Positions 8,018 to 14,030 of a stretch of DNA of 16,602 nucleotides are shown here, in pieces. Where the stretch lies: NCBI GenBank assembly GCA_016213425.1, contig JACRAI010000116.1, positions 1 to 16,602 on the forward strand, written 5' to 3'. The translations under genes were made by a program, and so were the position numbers. Below the pieces are notes generated by a model that ran no database searches, had not been told where the DNA came from, and saw only the letters and a program-made list of their open reading frames with translations. The DNA is from an archaeon (GTDB taxonomy: Archaea; Nanobdellota; Nanobdellia; Woesearchaeales; ARS49). Every line of letters begins with the position of its first letter. Positions within the stretch are counted from its first letter, which is position 1.

Positions 8018-8113
8018 TTAATTAATGATCTCATTTGTGAATTGTGCTACTTCTTCATTATTTTTAAACTCAAATTTATTCTGCCATCTTTTAAGTACGT
8101 CTTCAACACTCAT
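8018..8113 (-). CDS. 31-residue ORF translationally coupled to rmlB
   Basis: The ATG (8113-8111) overlaps the rmlB stop as ATGA, and the frame runs to TAA at 8020-8018. The peptide starts MSVEDVLKRWQNKFEFKNNE and ends TNEIIN; it is acidic and probably a single helix with a short tail. The ATGA arrangement matches other coupled pairs in this window (rmlA-rmlB, MNT-HEPN, the 13030 pair), which argues for translation. It could be a small accessory protein or a remnant. No homologue is recognised. Confidence 0.4.
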   Translation of the reverse strand: MSVEDVLKRWQNKFEFKNNEEVAQFTNEIIN

Positions 8114-9075
8114 TTTATTAGTTTCCTCCACCACTCACAGTTATTAACGTACCACTCTACAGTTTTTTCTAAATAAATATCTAGATCATGTTCTGGTTCC
8201 CATCCTAAATTTTTCATTTTACTCCAATCGACAGAATATCTTCTATCATGATTAGATCTATCTTTCACATGTTCATACCAAGAATGGTCCTTTCCCAAAA
8301 TTTCTAATACTTTAAATATTAACTCTAAATTGTTCACTTCTTTATCAAGTCCTCCAATACAATAACTATCACCTATTGTTCCCTTTTCTAAAATCACTTC
8401 TATTGCTCTGCAGTGGTCTTCAACATACAACCAATCTCTAAAATATAATCCATCTCCATAAATTGGAACTTTTTTCTCTCTCAAAAGATTTGTTATTGCT
8501 AAAGGAAGCAATTTTTCAGGATACTGATATGGACCATAATTGTTTGAACAGTTACTTATTGTTATTGGTAAGTTGTGTTTTTTGTGGTAAAGTTTTACTA
8601 AGTAGTCTGATTGAGCTTTGCTTTGAGAATAAGGATTTCTAGGATTATAGGGTGTTTCTTCATTAAATCTTTCTTTGCTGTACTTAGGTAGACTGCCAAA
8701 AACTTCATCAGTTGACACGTGATGAAATCTTATTTTATTTTTTGCGGCTTCTTCAAGCAACACGTTAGTTCCTACAACATTAGTTTTAGCAAAAACGCCT
8801 TGAGAATACAATGAGCGGTCAACGTGAGTTTCTGCAGCAAAATGAACAATGGAGTCGATATTTTTTAGTGCGCTTCTTACCTCTAAAGGATTGCACACGT
8901 CTCCTTGAATAAAAGAATGATTTTTGTTTTGCTCTATATTTTTTAAGTTATCAAGATTTCCCGCATAAGTTAATTTATCAAAATTAGTTATCTTGTCTTT
9001 CGGATGGTGATTTAACCAATAATGTATAAAATTGCTTCCTATAAATCCTGCTCCGCCCGTGACTAGAAGTTTCAT
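8110..9075 (-). CDS. rmlB: dTDP-glucose 4,6-dehydratase
   Basis: This 321-residue extended short-chain dehydrogenase converts dTDP-glucose to dTDP-4-keto-6-deoxyglucose, the second step of dTDP-rhamnose and other deoxysugar pathways. Visible features are the NAD-binding TGGAGFIGSN (6-15), HFAAETHVDRSL (78-89), the active-site STDEVFG (121-127, Thr122-Asp123-Glu124) and Tyr149-X3-Lys153 in PYSQSKAQSDY. The length is family-typical. Its ATG overlaps the rmlA stop by 4 nt, so the two are co-transcribed and coupled. No rmlC or rmlD follows, so the final sugar (rhamnose or another deoxysugar) depends on genes outside the window. Confidence 0.95.
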   Translation of the reverse strand: MKLLVTGGAGFIGSNFIHYWLNHHPKDKITNFDKLTYAGNLDNLKNIEQNKNHSFIQGDVCNPLEVRSALKNIDSIVHFAAETHVDRSLYSQGVFAKTNVVGTNVLLEEAAKNKIRFHHVSTDEVFGSLPKYSKERFNEETPYNPRNPYSQSKAQSDYLVKLYHKKHNLPITISNCSNNYGPYQYPEKLLPLAITNLLREKKVPIYGDGLYFRDWLYVEDHCRAIEVILEKGTIGDSYCIGGLDKEVNNLELIFKVLEILGKDHSWYEHVKDRSNHDRRYSVDWSKMKNLGWEPEHDLDIYLEKTVEWYVNNCEWWRKLIK

Positions 9076-9779
9076 CTTTTTTTAGTTCTAACCAGAGTGC
9101 TTGCACGATACAAACTTTCAACTGTTCCGGCGTCAGTCCAGTAACCATCTAGTTTTGTATAGGTCATCACTCCTTTTTTTATATAATAATTATTTACATC
9201 AGTTATTTCTAATTCTCCTCTACCTGAGGGTTTTAACTTTTTAACAATTTCAAAAACTTCATTATCATATAAATAACACCCGGTCACAGCCCAATTAGTT
9301 TTTGGTTTTTTTGGTTTTTCTTCAATAGAAATAACTTTATTCTCGTTTAAATTTGCCACTCCGAATCTTTCAGGATCTTCTACTTGTTTTAAAAAAATAT
9401 GAGCTCCCGATTTAAAATTATTAATCGAGTCATTAAAAGAATCTTCAAATATGTTGTCTCCTAAAATAACGGCACAATTATCGCTTCCTACAAATTTTCT
9501 TGTTAAACCTAATGCTTGTGCTATGCCTCCTGCTTTTTTTTGAACTGTATAATTTATATTTACTCCAAATTCTTCCCCGTTTTCTAATAATTCTATAAAA
9601 TCCCCTGCATGCTCTGGGCCTGTAACTAAAGCGATATCTGAAATGCCCGCATTAACTAAATTTTCTAAAGGGTAATAAATCATTGGTTTATCATAAACTG
9701 GAAGTAAATGTTTATTGGTAACTTTAGTTAACGGAGAAAGCCTAGTTCCATATCCTCCTGCAAGAATAACCCCTTTCAT
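9072..9779 (-). CDS. rmlA: Glucose-1-phosphate thymidylyltransferase (short form)
   Basis: This 235-residue nucleotidyltransferase makes dTDP-glucose from dTTP and glucose 1-phosphate. It has the nucleotide loop AGGYGTRLSPLT (7-18), Lys31 in YDKPMIYYPLE, thymidine-recognition Q80 with GGIAQA (84-89), GDNIF for metal binding, EEKPKKPKTNWAVTGCYLYD, and WTDAGT near the end. RmlA of bacteria is usually near 290 residues; this is the shorter form that ends soon after DAGT. It is first in the rmlA-rmlB unit. A TATA-like CTTAAAAA (minus strand, 9802-9809) sits 22 nt before the ATG, and a perfect 20-bp palindrome lies between them. A diverged paralogue is at 10776. Confidence 0.93.
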   Translation of the reverse strand: MKGVILAGGYGTRLSPLTKVTNKHLLPVYDKPMIYYPLENLVNAGISDIALVTGPEHAGDFIELLENGEEFGVNINYTVQKKAGGIAQALGLTRKFVGSDNCAVILGDNIFEDSFNDSINNFKSGAHIFLKQVEDPERFGVANLNENKVISIEEKPKKPKTNWAVTGCYLYDNEVFEIVKKLKPSGRGELEITDVNNYYIKKGVMTYTKLDGYWTDAGTVESLYRASTLVRTKKR

Positions 9780-9785
9780 AAATGT

Positions 9786-9809
9786 AAAACCCGATATCGG
9801 GTTTTTAAG
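9786..9809 (-). promoter_or_regulatory. rmlA promoter with a 20-bp perfect palindrome
   Basis: AAAACCCGATATCGGGTTTT (9786-9805) is a perfect palindrome. On the minus strand it covers positions -7 to -26 from the rmlA ATG and overlaps the end of the TATA-like CTTAAAAA (9802-9809). That placement suits a repressor operator. It could instead form a hairpin followed by T residues, like an intrinsic terminator for plus-strand transcription, but no plus-strand gene runs into it. Confidence 0.5.
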
Positions 9810-9822
9810 TTTAATGAATCAA

Positions 9823-9864
9823 TAGAAAACGACATAAATTAATTATAACTTGTGTCGTTTTCTA
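9823..9864 (+). repeat. Hairpin element copy 1 (42 nt)
   Basis: Perfect 12-bp arms TAGAAAACGACA (9823-9834) and TGTCGTTTTCTA (9853-9864) enclose an 18-nt AT-rich loop containing AAATTAATTATA (9836-9847). It is homologous to copy 2, which lies in the opposite orientation 2 nt away. Confidence 0.75.
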
Positions 9865-9866
9865 AA

Positions 9867-9910
9867 TAGTAAGCGACATAATCAATATAATTAATTTCTG
9901 TCGCTTACTA
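9867..9910 (-). repeat. Hairpin element copy 2 (44 nt, inverted)
   Basis: Perfect 12-bp arms TAGTAAGCGACA (9867-9878) and TGTCGCTTACTA (9899-9910) enclose a 20-nt loop. Read on the minus strand, the loop carries the same AAATTAATTATA as copy 1. The arms differ from copy 1 at two positions, and both changes are matched on the other arm so that pairing is kept. Confidence 0.75.
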
Positions 9911-9949
9911 CATTTGTTTGAATGGATTTTTGATTTTACAACCAAAAAG

Positions 9950-9995
9950 TTTAAATATTGGAAACGTTTCCAATTGTATTGGAATTCAATCCAAT
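9950..9995 (+). promoter_or_regulatory. TATA box and tandem dyad operators of the second MNT gene
   Basis: TATA box TTTAAATA (9950-9957) abuts an 18-bp perfect palindrome, ATTGGAAACGTTTCCAAT (9957-9974). A second site, ATTGGA-ATTCAA-TCCAAT, follows at 9978-9995. Both have the half-sites ATTGGA and TCCAAT with a 6-nt spacer, and they repeat at exactly 21 bp, two turns of DNA. They fill the region from the TATA box to just before ATG 9999. This suggests co-operative binding of a dimeric regulator, most simply the wHTH protein encoded downstream. Confidence 0.65.
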
Positions 9996-9998
9996 AAT

Positions 9999-10520
9999 AT
10001 GCTAAATGAAATTGCTTTTGACATTTTAGACCAATTCTTTTATTTAGGCCTCAGAAGAATTCAGGTTAAAAGTATAATAAAAAATACTGGTTATGATTTT
10101 AAAACTGTAAAAAAATATCTTCAAAAATTCTTAAAATTAGACCTGGTGAAAGTTCATGAAGATATAAACATTCCAACTTATGAAGCGAATTACAAAAATA
10201 CTTATTTTCTTAAACTAAAGAGAGATAAAATTATTGATGAAATATTTCTTAGTGGTCTCCCCATACACTTGAGCAAGAACTTGAGTGGTGTTGCATGTCT
10301 TTTATTTGGTTCTTGTGCAAGGGGAGATTATTATAAAAATTCAGATATAGATATTTTTGTACAAGCCAAAAAAATAAATCTAGATTTAACTGTTTTTGAA
10401 AGAAAACTTAAACGGAAGATAAATCTTTTTTTTGAGGAAAAATGGCAAAATTTAAATGAAGGCATGAAAACAGGACTATTAAACGATGGTGTAGCAATAG
10501 TAGGGAGATTGAAGTTATGA
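9999..10520 (+). CDS. Second wHTH-MNT nucleotidyltransferase (MntA-like)
   Basis: This 173-residue paralogue of the 2082 gene has the same architecture: a winged helix (about 1-75, TGYDFKTVKKYLQKF) and a minimal nucleotidyltransferase domain with LFGSCARG (102-109) and SDIDIF (115-120). All catalytic residues (G104-S105, Asp116, Asp118) are kept, so it should be active. ATG 9999 is preferred over the longer frame from 9918, because TATA box 9950-9957 and the dyad operators lie inside that extension and the shorter form matches its paralogue in length. Its partner HEPN gene directly downstream is broken, so this is an antitoxin-type protein that has outlived its toxin or has been kept as a regulator. 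Confidence 0.82.
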   Translation: MLNEIAFDILDQFFYLGLRRIQVKSIIKNTGYDFKTVKKYLQKFLKLDLVKVHEDINIPTYEANYKNTYFLKLKRDKIIDEIFLSGLPIHLSKNLSGVACLLFGSCARGDYYKNSDIDIFVQAKKINLDLTVFERKLKRKINLFFEEKWQNLNEGMKTGLLNDGVAIVGRLKL

Positions 10521-10779
10521 AATCATAAAAGAGCTTCTCACTGCTTTAATGGGCAAAGAAGGTTTCAAAAGCGACACGCATGACTGTTTGTTTTATTATT
10601 TTGAAGAAAAACACAAAAATTTAGAAATTGACTTTAAATTCCTGCAAGATCTGAGGGTGACAAGAAATAACATAAATTATCAAGGAGTAAAAGTACCTAA
10701 AGAAGCATGGAAAGACTCGAAGTTAAAAATTGACTTGACAATAAAGTACTTAATTGAGTGTTTAGAAAAAAAGAACTAA
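10516..10779 (+). pseudogene. Truncated HEPN gene (partner of the second MNT)
   Basis: From codon TAT at 10516 the frame encodes YEIIKELLTALM and continues to TAA at 10777-10779, aligning without gaps to residues 56-143 of the intact HEPN protein over most of its length (for example KSDTHDCLF versus KSENHDCLF, TRNNINYQGVKV versus TRNKIDYEGVKV). The first 55 or so residues are missing. The expected ATGA start overlapping the MNT stop exists at 10517-10520, but it reads M-K-S-stop. In the intact gene the start (ATGAA, 2600) and an internal ATGAA (2766) are 166 nt apart, so a deletion between such repeats gives exactly this junction and a frameshift. A 76-residue product could still start at ATG 10549, lacking the N-terminal helices. 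Its stop overlaps the convergent gene's stop. Confidence 0.75.
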
Positions 10780-11483
10780 TTTTTTCTATTATTCTTAGTC
10801 CACAAATTTGCTGTAACTAAAGCATCGAAAGTTCCTGCATCAATCCAGAAGTTATTAAGAATGGTGTACGTTGCATTATTGTTTGAAATGTAAATGTTAT
10901 TTACATCAGTTATTTCTAACTCTCCTCTTTGTGAAGGCTTTAATTTTCTGACATGGTCAAAAACTGTTTTGTCATAAATATAACAGCCAATAACAGCGAG
11001 ATTTGTTTTTGGATTTTTAGGTTTTTCTTCAATGCTTTTTATTTTTTCGCAATCTATTTCAGCTATGCCGTATCTTTCTGGATCTTGCACGCTTTTAAGG
11101 AATAAATGAGCTCCTTCTTTGAAGTTATTTACAGCGTTTTTTATGGAATTATCAAAAATATTGTCTCCAAAAATCAAAGCAACATTATCATTTTTTGCGT
11201 AACTTTCTGAGATATTTATTGCATCAGCAGTGCCTTTCTGTTTGTATTGAGGCGCATAAGTAATATTGATGTTTTTGTATTTTAGTTCTACGGCTTTTCT
11301 AAATAAGTCTTCTTCTTCAGGTCTAGTGATGATGAGTATATCGTTAATTCCTGCTTCAACTAATTTTTCTAAAGGATAATAAATCATAGGTTTATCATAG
11401 ATAGGTAGAAGACATTTAGGAAATAAATCAGTTAAAGGCTTCAATCTGGTTCCTTTACCTGCTGCAAGAATTATTCCTTTCAT
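10776..11483 (-). CDS. Sugar-1-phosphate nucleotidyltransferase, RmlA paralogue
   Basis: This 235-residue protein is the same length as the RmlA at 9072 and clearly its relative (shared YDKPMIYYPLE, GDNIF, DPER, PKTN, GCY, RGELEITDVNN, DAGT). It should transfer a nucleotidyl group to a sugar 1-phosphate. Differences fall in the nucleotide-binding loops: AAGKGTRLKPLT replaces AGGYGTRLSPLT, and the thymidine-recognition GGIAQA is replaced by KGTADA (83-88), a form commoner in other sugar nucleotidyltransferases. Its nucleotide or sugar may therefore not be dTTP/glucose. TATA box CTTATAAA (minus strand, 11506-11513) ends 22 nt before the ATG, so it has its own promoter. It is separated from rmlA by the second MNT locus. 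Confidence 0.85.
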   Translation of the reverse strand: MKGIILAAGKGTRLKPLTDLFPKCLLPIYDKPMIYYPLEKLVEAGINDILIITRPEEEDLFRKAVELKYKNINITYAPQYKQKGTADAINISESYAKNDNVALIFGDNIFDNSIKNAVNNFKEGAHLFLKSVQDPERYGIAEIDCEKIKSIEEKPKNPKTNLAVIGCYIYDKTVFDHVRKLKPSQRGELEITDVNNIYISNNNATYTILNNFWIDAGTFDALVTANLWTKNNRKN

Positions 11484-11576
11484 ACAATTAAACTGTAAAA
11501 ATAAGTTTATAAGTTTGATGGATTAAGTCAGGTGTTTACAAAAGTTTATATAATATTTAATGTATTTTATTTAAAT

Positions 11577-12653
11577 ATGAAAAATAGGTTATACAATAAA
11601 ACTGCAAAAGATGTTTTTGAAATAATGAAGAAAGAAGGTTGTAGGCAGATCACTTTTCATTATAATCCTAAAACAGATCTTAAGTTGGTCTGGGTTATTG
11701 ATTCTATTCCTGAAAAAAGAGAAAAATCAGGAAAATTGAGCAATGATGTTTCTGCTTCCGGAGGAACAAGATTTGCACATAAAGACGCAGATGTTGCTCT
11801 ACAAGATGCTTTAAAATTAGCAAGAGCAATGACCAGGAAAGCTAATGTTCTAGGAGTGAAAGAGGGCGGTTGTAAAGCAGTTGTATTGGCAGATCAGAAG
11901 AAAAATGCGGTTTTTTTGCAATCAATCGGAGACTTTATTCAAATGCATAAAGGATTATTCAAAACTGCAATTGATTTAGGTTTTGTTATGGAGGATGGAA
12001 AACAAATAGCATCAAAAACAGATTACGTTGATTCATTATCTCACTTAGAAAAAGGTTTAGGAAGCACTGGAGAAAATACTGCAGAGGGTATGATTTATGG
12101 TTTTGAAGTTGTTTGTAAAGAGCTATTGAATAAACCTTTGCAAGAGTGTAGTGTTGCAATACAAGGACTGGGGGCAGTAGGGTTTTCTCTTGCACAAAGG
12201 TTGATCAAAAAAGGCTGCGAGGTTATTGCTGCGGATGTAGTCAAATTGAATTGTGAAAAAGCAAGAAAAATTGGCGTAAAAATTGTATCTCCTGATAAAA
12301 TACTTTTTCAGAAAGTTGATATACTCTCTCCGTGCGCATTGGGGGCGGTAATTAATAAAAAAATATTACCTAAACTAAAATGTAAGGTAATTGCGGGGGG
12401 AGCAAATAATCCGCTTGAGAAAGAGTTTGATAATGAAAAAGATTTGTTGAAAATGGGTATTATGTATATTCCTGATTTCGTGTTAAATTGTGGTGGATTT
12501 TTACAAGCATTAGTAGAAAGAGAAGGCAAAACAGTTCAAGAAGCAAGAAAAAAATCAGGCATTGTTGGCAAGAGATTAAAACAGATTATTAGACATTCTA
12601 AGAAAAAGAAAATTACTTTGCTTAAATCAGCTACAGAATTATTTGACAGATGA
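11577..12653 (+). CDS. Glu/Leu/Phe/Val dehydrogenase, leucine-dehydrogenase type
   Basis: This NAD(P)-dependent amino acid dehydrogenase of 358 residues carries out reversible oxidative deamination of an amino acid to its 2-keto acid. Its length fits leucine dehydrogenases (about 360) better than glutamate dehydrogenases (about 420-450). Visible are SGGTRFA (61-67), LARAMTRKA with substrate-binding Lys88, GGCKAVV with catalytic Lys100 (the usual 12-residue spacing), the Rossmann loop GLGAVG (197-202), SPCALGAVIN, and IAGGANNPL. The substrate is not fixed by sequence. The frame is open from GTG 11532, but ATG 11577 is chosen because TATA box TTTATATA (11545-11552) lies inside that extension and ends 24 nt before this ATG. 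Confidence 0.87.
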   Translation: MKNRLYNKTAKDVFEIMKKEGCRQITFHYNPKTDLKLVWVIDSIPEKREKSGKLSNDVSASGGTRFAHKDADVALQDALKLARAMTRKANVLGVKEGGCKAVVLADQKKNAVFLQSIGDFIQMHKGLFKTAIDLGFVMEDGKQIASKTDYVDSLSHLEKGLGSTGENTAEGMIYGFEVVCKELLNKPLQECSVAIQGLGAVGFSLAQRLIKKGCEVIAADVVKLNCEKARKIGVKIVSPDKILFQKVDILSPCALGAVINKKILPKLKCKVIAGGANNPLEKEFDNEKDLLKMGIMYIPDFVLNCGGFLQALVEREGKTVQEARKKSGIVGKRLKQIIRHSKKKKITLLKSATELFDR

Positions 12654-12700
12654 ACTTTTCTTTAATTAAAGGAATATATTTTCTATAAACCTAAAACTGC

Positions 12701-13030
12701 TTAATGCCCGCTAAGAACTGCACATTTATAATTCTCGCATCCATTAACTACGTTTTCAGGTTGTTTTGCGCATTTGGTTATTAGTTTTGTTGAAGAAAGT
12801 TCGTATAACCAGCCAGTGTAAGAAACTTTTTTATTCCATCTGAACTCATAATTTTTGTTTATTCCAACTAAAGTTCCACACACATCATCACTGCTAACAA
12901 GCATACAATCAGAAGCAATACTGCAATTATTTATGTCTTGAATATTTGTAAATAGTGCAAAGACAATGTATCCTATGTACCCCATAACAATTAAAAGAAT
13001 TGCAGCAATTACAATAGTTGGCCATTTCAT
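12701..13030 (-). CDS. Membrane-anchored Cys-rich extracytoplasmic protein
   Basis: This 109-residue protein has one N-terminal membrane helix (about 5-28) and an outside domain with six Cys (36, 42, 51, 87, 98, 103) in the pattern C-X5-C-X8-C...C-X10-C-X4-C, including SIASDC and NGCENYKC. The spacing recalls small disulphide-rich domains in secreted microbial proteins and suggests three disulphides. Function is unknown. The ATG at 13030 overlaps the stop of the upstream membrane gene as ATGA, so it is preferred over the ATG at 13051. The tight coupling implies that the two proteins work together, perhaps as a membrane complex. It is convergent with the dehydrogenase gene. Confidence 0.65.
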   Translation of the reverse strand: MKWPTIVIAAILLIVMGYIGYIVFALFTNIQDINNCSIASDCMLVSSDDVCGTLVGINKNYEFRWNKKVSYTGWLYELSSTKLITKCAKQPENVVNGCENYKCAVLSGH

Positions 13031-13359
13031 TTTGATCTTGCTAAATCCCAAACAAGTTTTAATGCAACAAGCAAACCTGCAGGACTCACGAATACTTTAG
13101 TGTTTTCAAACGCTTGCTGTAAAGGTTGTCCAAGACTTGGCACTTTGCTTAAGACATCAGTAACAAGTATGATTGCTATAACTGCAATCAAGAAAAACAT
13201 GCTTTCTTCAGGCCTAATGTTAAGAATTGCAACAACTAATCCTAAAATAACTAAAGTCCAATTAATATAAAATTGATACGCAAAAGTTTGCGGCAATAAA
13301 CCAAATACTAGAGCTAATAAAATCCCTAGGATGAATGACCACTTACCTATATTTTCCAT
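13027..13359 (-). CDS. Small integral membrane protein
   Basis: This 110-residue protein has about three to four membrane helices: WSFILGILLALVFGLLP (7-23), an INWTLVILGLVVAILNI segment, FFLIAVIAIILVTDVL (55-70), and a weaker C-terminal one in VSPAGLLVALKLVWDLARSK. It has no recognised family and no Cys. TATA box TTTATAAA (13383-13390, minus strand) ends 23 nt before the ATG, and the gmhA promoter runs the other way from the same 77-nt gap. The next gene is coupled by an ATGA overlap, so this is the first gene of a two-gene unit. Confidence 0.65.
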   Translation of the reverse strand: MENIGKWSFILGILLALVFGLLPQTFAYQFYINWTLVILGLVVAILNIRPEESMFFLIAVIAIILVTDVLSKVPSLGQPLQQAFENTKVFVSPAGLLVALKLVWDLARSK

Positions 13360-13436
13360 TTTTTATCTGAACTTTTTCTTAATTTATAAATCTTTTCATC
13401 ATAAAGATTTTAAACACCAAAATATAAGATTTCTTT

Positions 13437-14030
13437 ATGGAAGAATTAATAACTAGATTAATTCAAGAGTCTATTGAAGCAAAAAAAGGATTGGCGCCTT
13501 ACGAAATTAAAAAAGGTGCAGAAATACTAATTGGTGCTTTGAAAAATAAACATAAAGTCTTGATCTGCGGAAACGGAGGAAGCGCAGCTGAAGCTCAACA
13601 TTTCTCAGCAGAGCTAGTTGGAAGGTTTGAAAAAGAAAGAACTCCCTTGCCTGCGATTTCATTAACAACAGATACATCCAACTTAACAGCTATAGGAAAC
13701 GATTACGGATTTAATCAAGTCTTTTCAAGACAAGTAAATGCTTTAGGCAACAAAGATGATGTTTTAGTAACACTTTCAACTTCAGGAAATTCAGAAAACA
13801 TAATTGAAGCAGTGAAAACTGCTCTTTTAAAAGAAATGATTGTCATAAATTTATTAGGAAGAGATGGGGGCAAACTTTTAAAACTTGAAAAATCAGGAAG
13901 TTTTGAAAAAGAAAAAATTCATAACATGATAATTAAAGCAGAAAATACTGCCAGAATTCAAGAAGCGCATTTATTAATAATTCATATATGGTGTAAGCTT
14001 ATAGAAAATGAGTTATTCAAACCTAGATAA
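13437..14030 (+). CDS. gmhA: Phosphoheptose isomerase (sedoheptulose 7-phosphate isomerase)
   Basis: This 197-residue SIS-domain enzyme converts sedoheptulose 7-phosphate to D-glycero-D-manno-heptose 7-phosphate. The phosphate-binding CGNGGSAAEAQHFSAEL (44-60) and STSGNSENI (114-122) are present. The zinc ligands known from the E. coli enzyme (His61, Glu65, Gln172, His180) have matches at His55, Glu59, Gln175 and His183 with the same spacing within each pair, so it should be active and is not just any SIS protein. TATA-like box at 13407-13414 ends 22 nt before the ATG. The 3' end overlaps hldE by 23 nt. The pair supplies activated heptose, probably for a surface glycan. Such genes are best known in bacteria, so transfer is plausible. 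Confidence 0.93.
   Translation: MEELITRLIQESIEAKKGLAPYEIKKGAEILIGALKNKHKVLICGNGGSAAEAQHFSAELVGRFEKERTPLPAISLTTDTSNLTAIGNDYGFNQVFSRQVNALGNKDDVLVTLSTSGNSENIIEAVKTALLKEMIVINLLGRDGGKLLKLEKSGSFEKEKIHNMIIKAENTARIQEAHLLIIHIWCKLIENELFKPR

Noticed and set aside
9823..9910. CRISPR-like repeats
   Set aside because: There are only two units in inverted orientation, related loops rather than unique spacers, and no cas genes.
9918..9998. Longer N-terminus for the second MNT protein
   Set aside because: The extension contains the TATA box and both dyad operators, and the 9999 start matches the paralogue's length.
11532..11576. GTG start for the amino acid dehydrogenase
   Set aside because: Its TATA box (11545-11552) lies within this stretch, so the transcript begins later.
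13031..13051. Seven-residue upstream extension of the Cys-rich protein
   Set aside because: ATG 13030 gives an ATGA overlap with the upstream stop, the coupling style used elsewhere in the window.
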